DNA of 64,000 nucleotides, taken from NCBI RefSeq assembly GCF_000429425.1, contig NZ_AUBV01000004.1:405174-469173 (forward strand), written 5' to 3'. The notes under the pieces were generated by a model. That model did no database searches. It was not told where the DNA came from and saw only the letters and a list, made by a program, of their open reading frames with translations. Numbering within the stretch: the first letter of the stretch is position 1; each line of letters begins with the position of its first letter. A program made the position numbers and the translations under genes. This document shows, piece by piece, positions 45,588-54,738 of this stretch. The stretch comes from Algoriphagus mannitolivorans DSM 15301 (GTDB taxonomy: Bacteria; Bacteroidota; Bacteroidia; Cytophagales; Cyclobacteriaceae).

Positions 45588-48500
45588 TTAATGGACTCCG
45601 GGTAGAGAAATAAGGAACTCAGCACCTTGCCCTTCTTTGCTGTTTACGCTTAGTTTTCCTCCGTGGGCTTTGATGATATCATGAGTTATACTAAGCCCCA
45701 AACCTGTTCCATCGGTACCCTTTTTGGTGGTGAAAAAAGGCTGAAGGATTTTGTCCAAAATCTCTTTTGGAATCCCTGAGCCGTTATCCTTGAAGGATAG
45801 CTTGATGTTTCCTTTTTCGGAGAAGGTTCGGATCTTCAATTCGGGCGAGTACCCGGGATGGGTTTGTACATTGAATTTATCTCTCATCGCATCAAAGGCA
45901 TTGTTGCAGATGTTGAGAATGACACGGGAAAAGTCTTCCATGATCAAATGGGCTTTACCCAGGCCCTCTTCCAAGTCAAAGTTTAGCGATACATTGATCG
46001 GATTTTTGCTGGCTCGCATGCCATGAAAGGCTAGATTCGTAAATTCCTGTGCAAGTCTGTTGACATCCAGGTCATCTGCTTTCCCCGAACTTCCCCGGCT
46101 ATGCTGAAGCATGGACTTGACGATACTGTCTGCCCGGGATCCGTGAGCATAGACTTTGGTAAGATTACTCTGAATATCTTCAAGAAGTGCCTTGACTTCA
46201 TCCCGATGAGGGCTAGGTTCGATCTTTTCCAGCTCAACAAAGGCTTCCTCAATCAGCTCTTTGCTGAGTTCGGAGAAGTTATTCACAAAATTCAGCGGAT
46301 TCTTGATCTCATGGGCAATGCCGGCTGTCAGCTGTCCTAGGCTCGCTAGCTTTTCCTGCTGTACTAGTTGCTCTTGAGCAGCTTTCAGGTCTTTCAAAGC
46401 CGATTCTGCCTTGGATTTTGCCAGTTTAATTGCTTCCAAATCCTTTTCTGCCTGAACAGCATTAGCTTCTGCGATTTTTAAATCTGTAAATCGGGTATAG
46501 GTCAGATCAAATACGCCTGCAAATTTTTCCAACAGGTAGAGGGCTTCTTCCTGAAGTGGCTCGGGACTGGTCACTACCAGCATACCTTTGGAAAAGAAGC
46601 CTACGGTCTGCACACGTCTGCTGTGGAAGTATTTTCGATTAAAGGGAATCTTGATTTCATGCTCCATGTAGTATAACCACTGATCCAATTCTTTTCCCTG
46701 AAGATCAATTACCAAGGACTTTCTCCCTTTCTTCCAAGCTTGGTAGGCTTTAGAAAGGGTGGTTTCTTCGCTGATTCTTCCAGAAAATCTTGTGTCTAAC
46801 CGATTTCCACCCTGAGCGGTGATCCAAAAGTCAATCGTTTGATTTTTCTCATTGATGATTCCGATGTTGATTCGCTCATGAGTTACTCCTAGATTTTGCA
46901 GCTGTTCGAAAAGCACGGAGGCTGTTTCGGAAAGCTCTTCAGATCGCTGCATTCCCATAGTTCTGGATCTAACCCGCTCCAAGGCAGCCTCTATTTGAGC
47001 CTCCCGTGCTTGGGCTTCTGCCTGCTTTAGATCGCTGAATCGGGTGTAAGCCAAAGAGAAAACGCTAGTCGCTCTTTTTAAAAGTTTCCAGCTTTCCTCA
47101 GAAATTTCTCCTGGAGAGGCCGCACCCATAAATCCGTGACTGAATTTGTAGAGATGGTAGGTTCGCTCGGGAATTTGGTCTCCATAAAACTCCTGAATGC
47201 TGAAGTGATGTGACTTTTCTGCACAATAGGATATCCATTCCGTTCGGTGCTGGCCTTGCATCTTTATGGAGGTTTTGGAAGAATCTGAATTGTAAAATGA
47301 GCGCATTTCTCTTCCTACCCATGTATCCTCCAAGCGGATAGTCATGTAGTCGGAAATCAATTTTTTATCATCCTGAATCGCATACCAGCATTCGGTAGTT
47401 CCTTCGTCTGCATGGTGGATGTAGATGGAGCTGGTTTCCAACTCTTCGACCCCCAGGAGTCCCATTTCTTTTCTGAGGAGAGTTGCCACATCCACCAACT
47501 CATCTGGTTTTTGCATAGACATCGCTCTTGCTCTGACCCGCTCCATAGACGCTTCTATCTGAGCATTTCTTGCTTGCTCTTCAGCTCTTATTAAGTCTAG
47601 GAATCGGGTATATGTCTGATCAAAAACCTTGGTAAACCTTTTGAAAAGATCATGGGAATCGGGCACCTTTTCATAGGTGATGAACAGAATAAACCCCTGA
47701 TTGAATTTACACAAGTGATTGATCTGATAGGTGGGGAGCGAAAGCCCAAGCCTTTCAATTTCGTCAAAAGTGGGCTTCAGGTCAGGGAAGGATTTCATGT
47801 AGGTATAGTGCTCCTCCAAGGCTTTACCTCCAAGCTCCTGAACTAACATCGTATCGTCACTCCGAATGAATTCACCCATCTCATCGAATGAAGCTTCACC
47901 ATAAAGGCGAAGTTGAAATGGGGTTTGAAGAGTTCCTTCACTACTCATGCAACAGGAAGCTGTTTTTTTATCCTCCGCCAGAATATTATATCCGCAGCTC
48001 CATGCAGGGATACCTAAAGCTTGTATTTCCAAAAAAAGCAAATTGGCTACTTCGGGTAGTTCCGAACTGCTTTGCATGCCCATGGTCCGAGACCTGACTT
48101 TTTCTAATGCTGTCTCAATTCGGGCTTCTCGCGCCTGAGCTTCTGCTTTCTGCAAATCCAGAAACCTTATATAGGCTTGTTCGAAAACTTTACCGAAACG
48201 GATGACGATTTGATTATCACTATCAGAAAAGGGCTCTTCAGTATACCGGAGGATTTGTAATCCTGAGTTTTTCATGAAAGTTAAAGTCGTCGTAAAAGCA
48301 GAACTTTCCTTCATGAATTTCTCTATTTCCGGATTGAAGGAATTGGTGTCCAACAATTGTTGGTAATACTCTTTCATGATTTTACCTGAATAGGTTTTCA
48401 TAAAGAGTTCTGGTCGCTCCTTAATCACTTGATTGTATTCGCGTTGGACTTGGGTACCACTACTGTGGGTGATTCGAAGGGGCTTTTCTGAAATAGCTCC

Positions 48501-51500
48501 TCCTACCCAGACATCGTAATCCGAGTCATTATCAATTACCCCGCTCATGGCCATAGCATCTATTGGAACTCCCAAGGCCAGCAACTGCTCCCGGATTTCG
48601 TTGGCCACGAGTTGCATCTCTTTGGTGTTTTGCATACCCAATGAGCGGCTTCTTACTTTTTCCAAGGCCGCTTCAATTTGTGCTTCCTTTGCCTGTGCCT
48701 CTGCTTTTTGCAAATCCAAAAACCGCTGGTAGGTTCGGCCGAATTCTCTGGCAAAGCGACTGACTATACTCTTTTCTTCCTCGGTGGCTTTACGGGAATG
48801 ATTGAAACCCAAGTAACCAAATTGAAAATGACCCTGTGTGGTAAATAGTCCTTTTGGAAAGTCTTTTGGATTTATTTTGTGCCCTTCCGGCAGCGCACCC
48901 ATTACTTCGGATAGCAATTCCCATAAATAGGGAAGATCCTCTGGCGCATAATCAATGGTATTTACCGAATTGGGCTCACAGCTTTTCCACTGTGCAAAGG
49001 CCTGTTTCCAAGGCTCAATGGCATGAATATCGATTAGCTGTTCTGCCACCACGCCATTGTCAGCGGTAGTCGTCAGCCTGATGCTGAAGGTTTCATTCGC
49101 TTCATCAAACAAAGTCAGATGAGTGAGAACTGGATTGATTCCGAGCAGGTCGAATTGCTCAAAGAGAACACAAAGCACGTCGGTCAACTCATCGGTATGA
49201 TGCATGGCCATAGCCCGGGCGCGAATTCGCTCAAGGGATGCTTCGATCTGTGCTTCTCGGGCCTGCGCCTCGGCCTTTTTAATATCAAGGAATCGCTGGT
49301 AAACGCGTTCAAATTCCCGGGCAAACCGAATGACGATTGCGATTTCCTCATCTGTTGGAGGACGGGAATTATTAAATCCTATATAACCAAACTTATTGTG
49401 CCCTTCGCAGTCGAAAATTCCTTCAGGATAATCTTCAAATGTTATTCTTTCTTTCGGAGGGAGGGATTGAAGAGATTCATTGATAATTTGAAATAAATCC
49501 GGTAATACTTCCGGTGGATATACCAGGCATTGGTGACTATGTGGTTTTTGCTTTTTCCAATTAGTTACGGTTTCCTTCCAAGTAGGCATGGCATCCAAAT
49601 CAATGATTTGTTCACCGATATTGGATGCCCCATTTTTACCGGTAATCCTAAAGCTGAATGCGTTACTTTCAAGATCCATCAAGGTGAGATGGGCGCATTT
49701 GGCGTCTATGCCCAGCTCTTCAATTTGCTTAAACATGACACTCAGAACTTCATTCAGTTCTTCCGAGGTATGCATAGCCATTGATCTTGCACGAATTCGT
49801 TCCAGTGCTACTTCAATTTGAGCCTCTCGGGCTTGCTTTTCGGCACGTTCCAAATCCAGAAATCGTCTGAAGGCTTGTTCGAATACCCTGGCAAATCGTT
49901 GAATCAATTCTATAAGCTCCTGACTTGGAGCGGTGTGATCGGTAGTGCCCAGATAGCCGTACTCAAACAGGGTAGAAGTAATGAACCTTTCTTTCAACTG
50001 TTTCCCCTTTTTAAAAGGAATCCCGAGCACCTTGCTACTGTAGGATATCCAGTCTTTGAGTTTCTTACCTTTCAAATCAAAAATCACGACAGGTTCCTTT
50101 TTCTTAAAGGCTTTGAAAATGTCTTTGATGATTCCGGATTTCTTGGCGGACATCAAGAATTTTCTACTGACTTTATGCCCTTCCTGATCTGTCAGCCAAA
50201 CCTCCAAAAACTCACCGCCTTCCTGAGGCATCACGAGATTAAATCGATCCGGAGTCTTGGTCAATTTGCTTATTTCCTCAAATAAGATCTGACATACATC
50301 CGCCAGTTCATTGGAGTTGTGCATGGCCATAGAGCGGGCACGTACCCGCTCGAGGGACAATTGAATTTGTGATTCTCGGGCTTGTGCTTCTGCTTTCTGG
50401 ATGTCCAAGAAGCGCTGGTACACACTTGTAAACTCTTTACAAAAGCGCGATAGAATTTCTTTTTCCTCTTCAGAAGCCTGCCGCTGGTGGTCGTAGCCCA
50501 AGTAACCAAAAGGTGTGTAACCTGCCATGGAATAGCCTCCTTCTGGAAAATACTCGAGCTTCATTCTCTCATCCTCCGGCATCGCATCAAAGGCTTCTGA
50601 GAATATTTCAAAAACCTGTGGAAGGACTTCCTTGGAATAAAAAATGACTTCTACTGAGTCGGATTTGTCATTGATAAACTTATCATAAATCCCCTTTAAC
50701 TCTTCCATACTATCTACATGAACAACCTGCTTTTTAGGTTGTCTATGTCTTGATCTGCCTGAAGCCCTATAGGTGAGTGTTCTATTTTCCCGATCAAAAA
50801 GACTTAGGTAGACATTCATTGGATGGATGCCTAGTTGATCGAATTGTCTGAACAAAACACTAAGTACCTCATGCAGTTCATCCGTGCTTTTCATCGCCAT
50901 GGAACGGGCACGCACTCGCTCCAAAGCCAATTGAATTTCGGATTCCCTTGCCTGAGCTTCTGCTTTTTGGAGGTCTAAAAATCGGGTATATGCTTGTTCA
51001 AAAACTCTTGCAAATCGATTGATGATATCAATTTCATGTTGAGCTAAGGACTTCCCTTCAAAATCATTGATGTTGAACACAGCGTTTTTGACTGCGATCA
51101 TGGAAATGCAATAGGCCTCACTATTGAATATCATCTTAAGAATATCCTCTGGCAAATGCTTGAATTCCTCAGTATGCTCAATCAGATGATGATAGAAAGC
51201 ATCTTTTTCTTCTTTGGAATAATTCCCGACAAAAAAATCCAATTGCTTTTCCAGTGCATGGTATAAATCTTTCGGAACAGGATTCTCAAAGTAAGGAAGA
51301 CGATAATTGGTGATGACCAAACCTGCTTCATTCTGTCCACAAACAAAGGCATTGAGGTCTTTTGAATCTTCAATACCGGTAGCGATTCCAACAGCTGTAA
51401 ATGGGATTTCCAATTCTTTCAATTTTTCGAAGAGCACAGCTACTACCTCATTCAATTCATCACTTTTGTGCATGGCAAGTGATCTTGAACGGACTTTCTC

Positions 51501-52598
51501 CAATGCTGCTTCAATTGTGGCTTCACGCGCTTGGAATTCTGCTTTTTCAAGATCGAGAAAGCGAGTATAGGTCTGTTCGAATACCTTGGCGAATCGTTGA
51601 AATAAAGGCTGTGCCCCTGATAGGGGTTCTAGTGTAATAAATAACAGATTGCCAGAAGCAAAATTTGCCACATGGTGGATTTGCCTTTCTGGCAAAGGAA
51701 ATCCTGCATCCATTGATTTTTGAAATGCTTTTTTAAGCATTGGGAAGGAATGCAAATACTTGAAATAGGCCTGCATCTCTTTTCCTGAAAAGTCTTTTAT
51801 TAAAAAGTCTTCCCTCTTTTTCCAAGATTCAAATTGGCGCTTGTGCCAATCGTTTTCCTCGATGGGCATTCTGAATGGAGGGTTCAAGGATCCATCCGCA
51901 TTGCACATCCAAGAAATAAGATGTTTTTGTTTTTCGTCCCAAATAGTGAATCCTGAGCTGTAGGTACTAATTCCAAGCCCCTGCAATTCTTGAAATAATA
52001 AGGATGCAGTAGCTGCTAGCTCGTTACTGGATTGCATAGCCATAGTCCGTGCCCGAATCCTCTCTAATGCTGCTTCAATCTCCAATTCCCTGTTTTTCTC
52101 CAGTAAATCGGCGGTTTTTTCTTTGACGAGCTTTTCTAGCTCTTCAGTCTTTTTTTTCCAAATGTCTATTCCCCAAGTATCTTTTTCACTTTCTACTTCC
52201 TCAGGTTTAGATCCATGCCAGTGGATTACTTTCCATTTCTCATCAGAATAATTCAATACCGAAGAAAACCGCATGTACATTTCGACTGTTTCCTCATCGC
52301 TTTTGATGGTTGCGTAAATATTTTCAGCAAAGACTGCTGTATTTTCATCCTCAGAAATAATATGATCAAAAGGGTCTATTCGCCAGGTGATATCTAGACT
52401 TTCACCTTGTTTTTTTTGTGTGTTTAAGAGCTTTTTTAACTCTTCGGAGCCTCGAATTTTTTCGTCTATAGCTGTTCCGAATCCCAAGATGTTTTTGTCA
52501 ACCAACTGATCCAAACGAGATAGATTCTCATTCGACAGACCGATTTTCATGAATTCCTTATAGGTCTTGTGGAGCAGATCCTTTTTTGATTTATCCAT
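45588..52598 (-). CDS. Giant multi-sensor histidine kinase with 10 tandem GAF-like modules (2336 aa)
   Basis: No membrane segment is evident. Domains in order: NTF2/SnoaL-like fold (about 1-135), coiled coil (143-185), ten modules of about 187 residues (173 to about 2040), coiled coil, then a kinase core with phospho-acceptor His2096 (AGIAHEIKNPLNF), N-box VILNICNNAFDAM, DNGSGIP and GTGLGLSITHD. Each module opens with a variant of IEAALERVRSRTMAMQ-x3-EL and closes with FA-x-VFEQ-x-YTRFLDL-x-KAEAQARE. The closing helix runs into the next opening helix. Module bodies are divergent, so the ligands probably differ. I start at the ATG at 52598, which overlaps the upstream kinase stop by 8 bp. It ends just before a terminator. 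The signal sensed is unknown. Confidence 0.88.
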   Translation of the reverse strand: MDKSKKDLLHKTYKEFMKIGLSNENLSRLDQLVDKNILGFGTAIDEKIRGSEELKKLLNTQKKQGESLDITWRIDPFDHIISEDENTAVFAENIYATIKSDEETVEMYMRFSSVLNYSDEKWKVIHWHGSKPEEVESEKDTWGIDIWKKKTEELEKLVKEKTADLLEKNRELEIEAALERIRARTMAMQSSNELAATASLLFQELQGLGISTYSSGFTIWDEKQKHLISWMCNADGSLNPPFRMPIEENDWHKRQFESWKKREDFLIKDFSGKEMQAYFKYLHSFPMLKKAFQKSMDAGFPLPERQIHHVANFASGNLLFITLEPLSGAQPLFQRFAKVFEQTYTRFLDLEKAEFQAREATIEAALEKVRSRSLAMHKSDELNEVVAVLFEKLKELEIPFTAVGIATGIEDSKDLNAFVCGQNEAGLVITNYRLPYFENPVPKDLYHALEKQLDFFVGNYSKEEKDAFYHHLIEHTEEFKHLPEDILKMIFNSEAYCISMIAVKNAVFNINDFEGKSLAQHEIDIINRFARVFEQAYTRFLDLQKAEAQARESEIQLALERVRARSMAMKSTDELHEVLSVLFRQFDQLGIHPMNVYLSLFDRENRTLTYRASGRSRHRQPKKQVVHVDSMEELKGIYDKFINDKSDSVEVIFYSKEVLPQVFEIFSEAFDAMPEDERMKLEYFPEGGYSMAGYTPFGYLGYDHQRQASEEEKEILSRFCKEFTSVYQRFLDIQKAEAQARESQIQLSLERVRARSMAMHNSNELADVCQILFEEISKLTKTPDRFNLVMPQEGGEFLEVWLTDQEGHKVSRKFLMSAKKSGIIKDIFKAFKKKEPVVIFDLKGKKLKDWISYSSKVLGIPFKKGKQLKERFITSTLFEYGYLGTTDHTAPSQELIELIQRFARVFEQAFRRFLDLERAEKQAREAQIEVALERIRARSMAMHTSEELNEVLSVMFKQIEELGIDAKCAHLTLMDLESNAFSFRITGKNGASNIGEQIIDLDAMPTWKETVTNWKKQKPHSHQCLVYPPEVLPDLFQIINESLQSLPPKERITFEDYPEGIFDCEGHNKFGYIGFNNSRPPTDEEIAIVIRFAREFERVYQRFLDIKKAEAQAREAQIEASLERIRARAMAMHHTDELTDVLCVLFEQFDLLGINPVLTHLTLFDEANETFSIRLTTTADNGVVAEQLIDIHAIEPWKQAFAQWKSCEPNSVNTIDYAPEDLPYLWELLSEVMGALPEGHKINPKDFPKGLFTTQGHFQFGYLGFNHSRKATEEEKSIVSRFAREFGRTYQRFLDLQKAEAQAKEAQIEAALEKVRSRSLGMQNTKEMQLVANEIREQLLALGVPIDAMAMSGVIDNDSDYDVWVGGAISEKPLRITHSSGTQVQREYNQVIKERPELFMKTYSGKIMKEYYQQLLDTNSFNPEIEKFMKESSAFTTTLTFMKNSGLQILRYTEEPFSDSDNQIVIRFGKVFEQAYIRFLDLQKAEAQAREARIETALEKVRSRTMGMQSSSELPEVANLLFLEIQALGIPAWSCGYNILAEDKKTASCCMSSEGTLQTPFQLRLYGEASFDEMGEFIRSDDTMLVQELGGKALEEHYTYMKSFPDLKPTFDEIERLGLSLPTYQINHLCKFNQGFILFITYEKVPDSHDLFKRFTKVFDQTYTRFLDLIRAEEQARNAQIEASMERVRARAMSMQKPDELVDVATLLRKEMGLLGVEELETSSIYIHHADEGTTECWYAIQDDKKLISDYMTIRLEDTWVGREMRSFYNSDSSKTSIKMQGQHRTEWISYCAEKSHHFSIQEFYGDQIPERTYHLYKFSHGFMGAASPGEISEESWKLLKRATSVFSLAYTRFSDLKQAEAQAREAQIEAALERVRSRTMGMQRSEELSETASVLFEQLQNLGVTHERINIGIINEKNQTIDFWITAQGGNRLDTRFSGRISEETTLSKAYQAWKKGRKSLVIDLQGKELDQWLYYMEHEIKIPFNRKYFHSRRVQTVGFFSKGMLVVTSPEPLQEEALYLLEKFAGVFDLTYTRFTDLKIAEANAVQAEKDLEAIKLAKSKAESALKDLKAAQEQLVQQEKLASLGQLTAGIAHEIKNPLNFVNNFSELSKELIEEAFVELEKIEPSPHRDEVKALLEDIQSNLTKVYAHGSRADSIVKSMLQHSRGSSGKADDLDVNRLAQEFTNLAFHGMRASKNPINVSLNFDLEEGLGKAHLIMEDFSRVILNICNNAFDAMRDKFNVQTHPGYSPELKIRTFSEKGNIKLSFKDNGSGIPKEILDKILQPFFTTKKGTDGTGLGLSITHDIIKAHGGKLSVNSKEGQGAEFLISLPGVH
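46480..52082 (-). repeat. Ten tandem sensor-module coding repeats (about 560 bp each)
   Basis: The repeats are seen at protein level by ten copies of the ALE(R/K)(V/I)R(A/S)R-x-(M/L)-(A/G/S)M signature. DNA identity is concentrated in the linker helices, while the 120-150-residue module bodies have diverged. Modules 3, 5 and 6 resemble one another (YLSLFD / HLTLMD / HLTLFD core). Modules 1 and 8 share the SSGF / SCGY core and the FITLEP / FITYEK end. Confidence 0.8.
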
Positions 52599-54738
52599 GA
52601 GAAATAGAGTTAGTGGGTATTGTAATTGTAAATTCTGCGCCACCGGATGGGGAATTTCTAGCGGTCAATTTTCCACCATGGGCATTTACAATATCGTAGC
52701 TAAGCGAAAGCCCCAAGCCAGTCCCTTCTCCAGTAGGCTTGGTGGTAAAGAAAGGCTGGAAAATTTTATCCTGAATTTGCTCTGGAATGCCCTTTCCATT
52801 ATCGGTAACGGTGATTTCAATTTGGTCTTCTACTAAGGAGGTGCTTACCGTGACTGTAGGTTTATATTCCCCGTCTTGAGTTTTTCCAAAATCATGGACG
52901 GCATAGAATGCGTTGTTGATCAGATTGATCAGGACTCTGCCGATATCCTGACGGACTACTGAGACTTCGGGTAGATCCTCTGCGAAATGGGTCTTGAAAT
53001 CAGCTGAAAAAGACTTGTCCTTTGCCCGTAGTCCATGAAAGCTCAGTTTGAGACATTCATCGGCTAAAGCATTCAAGTTTACCGGTTCTTTTTTGCCTTC
53101 AGATTTACGGCTATGTTCCAGCATACCTTTGACAATGGCACCTGCTCTTTTGCCATGAAGGTTAATCTTCTCAGAGTTTTCTCTTAGATCTTTTAAAATT
53201 GCTTTGGTCTCTTCTAAATCTCCTTTTTCCAGTTCTTCATTTGCTTCTTCGACCAGTTCCTTATTCAATTCCGAGAAGTTATTTACAAAGTTCAGGGGGT
53301 TCTGAATCTCATGGGCGATGCCTGCGGTCAACTCTCCAAGCGAGGCCATCTTTTCGGATTGGATGAGTTGAGCTTGGGTGGATTTGAGATTTTCAAGGGA
53401 TTTAGATAGTTCTTCGGTTCTCTTTTTCACCAATATTTCCAATTGTTCCTTTTGGGTAGCCAGAATGGTTTTCTTCTCCTCTGATACTTTCAAGACCTTC
53501 TCGGCCTCTATTTTCTGTGCTACAAGTGTTTCCTTGAATCGTACAGAAATGTAAGCCAGGAGAAAAAGAGGGGGGCTTAAAATGGTTAGTGATAAAAGTA
53601 ATTTGTCATACTCATTGTAAAGGTCAAGGTCGTACTTGTGTAGCATGATATACACCAAGGTCGCCAAAGTAGGCACCACTGTTCCGGCAATCAGTGCCAT
53701 TTTGGCCCCTTTGATTAAATGCAGGTGTGATCTCATGATTCTGGCGAAATGCAGAAGCATGGCTAGAAAAACCAAACCAAAAGGAAGCGAAATGGAGAAA
53801 ACATGTGCTAAGATATTTACCAGAAGGAGTATGGATAAGATGATCCACGAAAGCCGAGAAATTTTTGCCGTCAAGACCCACTCTAGAATAAATAGAGCAA
53901 ACAAAACCATAATCGCCTGACAAGTGACAAAAAGAACAAAACGTATCTTTTCTAGGGTATAGGAGATTTCAAAAAACGTGTTTCCAAAAGTCAATAGGGT
54001 GCCTATCAGCACTACTGTGGTGAAACCACCGATAATAAGGAAGATTTTTTGGTCAGGATTGAGGTAGGCTAAAAACCAATACAGGAAAAAAAGCAGGAAC
54101 GATACGGATATACAGAGGGTGGTATAAATATGAGTTAGCTTGTGTTGCTTGGTAACCCAATCTACATAGCCTGGACCTGTTAAATTGATAAAATCTTTCA
54201 GATTCGTAGGACTGAGACGTATTTCTCGCTGGGTAAAAAGACTTTCATAATCCACAAAGTGAATAGCCAGAAGGTACTCCTTACCGATTTTCAAGTCTAA
54301 AGGAATGGGGTATTTAAGTATAGGATTGTAGGCTTCATAAGGCTTTCCGGTATCACCAAAGGAATGAATCAATTCTCCATCCAGATACACATCGGTGGCT
54401 GCCCAAAGATTCCGACTGATTCCCAGGGGGATATTTTGAAAAGATTGATCCAGCTTGAATTTGATCAAAAACCAGCCTTCTATGCGGCCATTGGTGCCCC
54501 CAAGATCCGGCGACAATGCCATGGGATTCATTTTTATCCAAGGTTGATCTTTGATTTCAGGATAGGACCAAGGGTCTTCTGGTCCAGCTCTAAATTCCCA
54601 TTCTTCGAGCGGCGATAAAAACAGGCGTTGGTGTGACTGAAACTGATCTGCGCGTAGTAAGAACACATCAGCTCGGGCTGCTGAGATTTGGGTCAATCCA
54701 AAATAGAAAAGAATGGATATGAGAAGCGCTCTTTTCAT
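52591..54738 (-). CDS. 7TM-type (7TMR-DISM-like) sensor histidine kinase
   Basis: This 715-residue membrane kinase has a signal peptide (to about residue 23) and a periplasmic beta-sandwich domain (25-190), with GWFLIKFKLDQSFQNIPLGISRNLWAATDVYLDGELIHSFG typical of 7TMR-DISMED2 folds. Seven membrane helices (about 205-400) and a long coiled coil (405-460) precede the kinase core. The core has His476 in [14 protein letters not shown]-box [19 protein letters not shown] and [11 protein letters not shown]. The start ATG overlaps the upstream giant-kinase stop (ATGA) and its own stop overlaps the next giant kinase by 8 bp. All three are therefore translationally coupled. It could be the membrane-facing member of the set. 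The kinase core is nearly identical to that of the upstream giant. Confidence 0.92.
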   Translation of the reverse strand: MKRALLISILFYFGLTQISAARADVFLLRADQFQSHQRLFLSPLEEWEFRAGPEDPWSYPEIKDQPWIKMNPMALSPDLGGTNGRIEGWFLIKFKLDQSFQNIPLGISRNLWAATDVYLDGELIHSFGDTGKPYEAYNPILKYPIPLDLKIGKEYLLAIHFVDYESLFTQREIRLSPTNLKDFINLTGPGYVDWVTKQHKLTHIYTTLCISVSFLLFFLYWFLAYLNPDQKIFLIIGGFTTVVLIGTLLTFGNTFFEISYTLEKIRFVLFVTCQAIMVLFALFILEWVLTAKISRLSWIILSILLLVNILAHVFSISLPFGLVFLAMLLHFARIMRSHLHLIKGAKMALIAGTVVPTLATLVYIMLHKYDLDLYNEYDKLLLSLTILSPPLFLLAYISVRFKETLVAQKIEAEKVLKVSEEKKTILATQKEQLEILVKKRTEELSKSLENLKSTQAQLIQSEKMASLGELTAGIAHEIQNPLNFVNNFSELNKELVEEANEELEKGDLEETKAILKDLRENSEKINLHGKRAGAIVKGMLEHSRKSEGKKEPVNLNALADECLKLSFHGLRAKDKSFSADFKTHFAEDLPEVSVVRQDIGRVLINLINNAFYAVHDFGKTQDGEYKPTVTVSTSLVEDQIEITVTDNGKGIPEQIQDKIFQPFFTTKPTGEGTGLGLSLSYDIVNAHGGKLTARNSPSGGAEFTITIPTNSISHG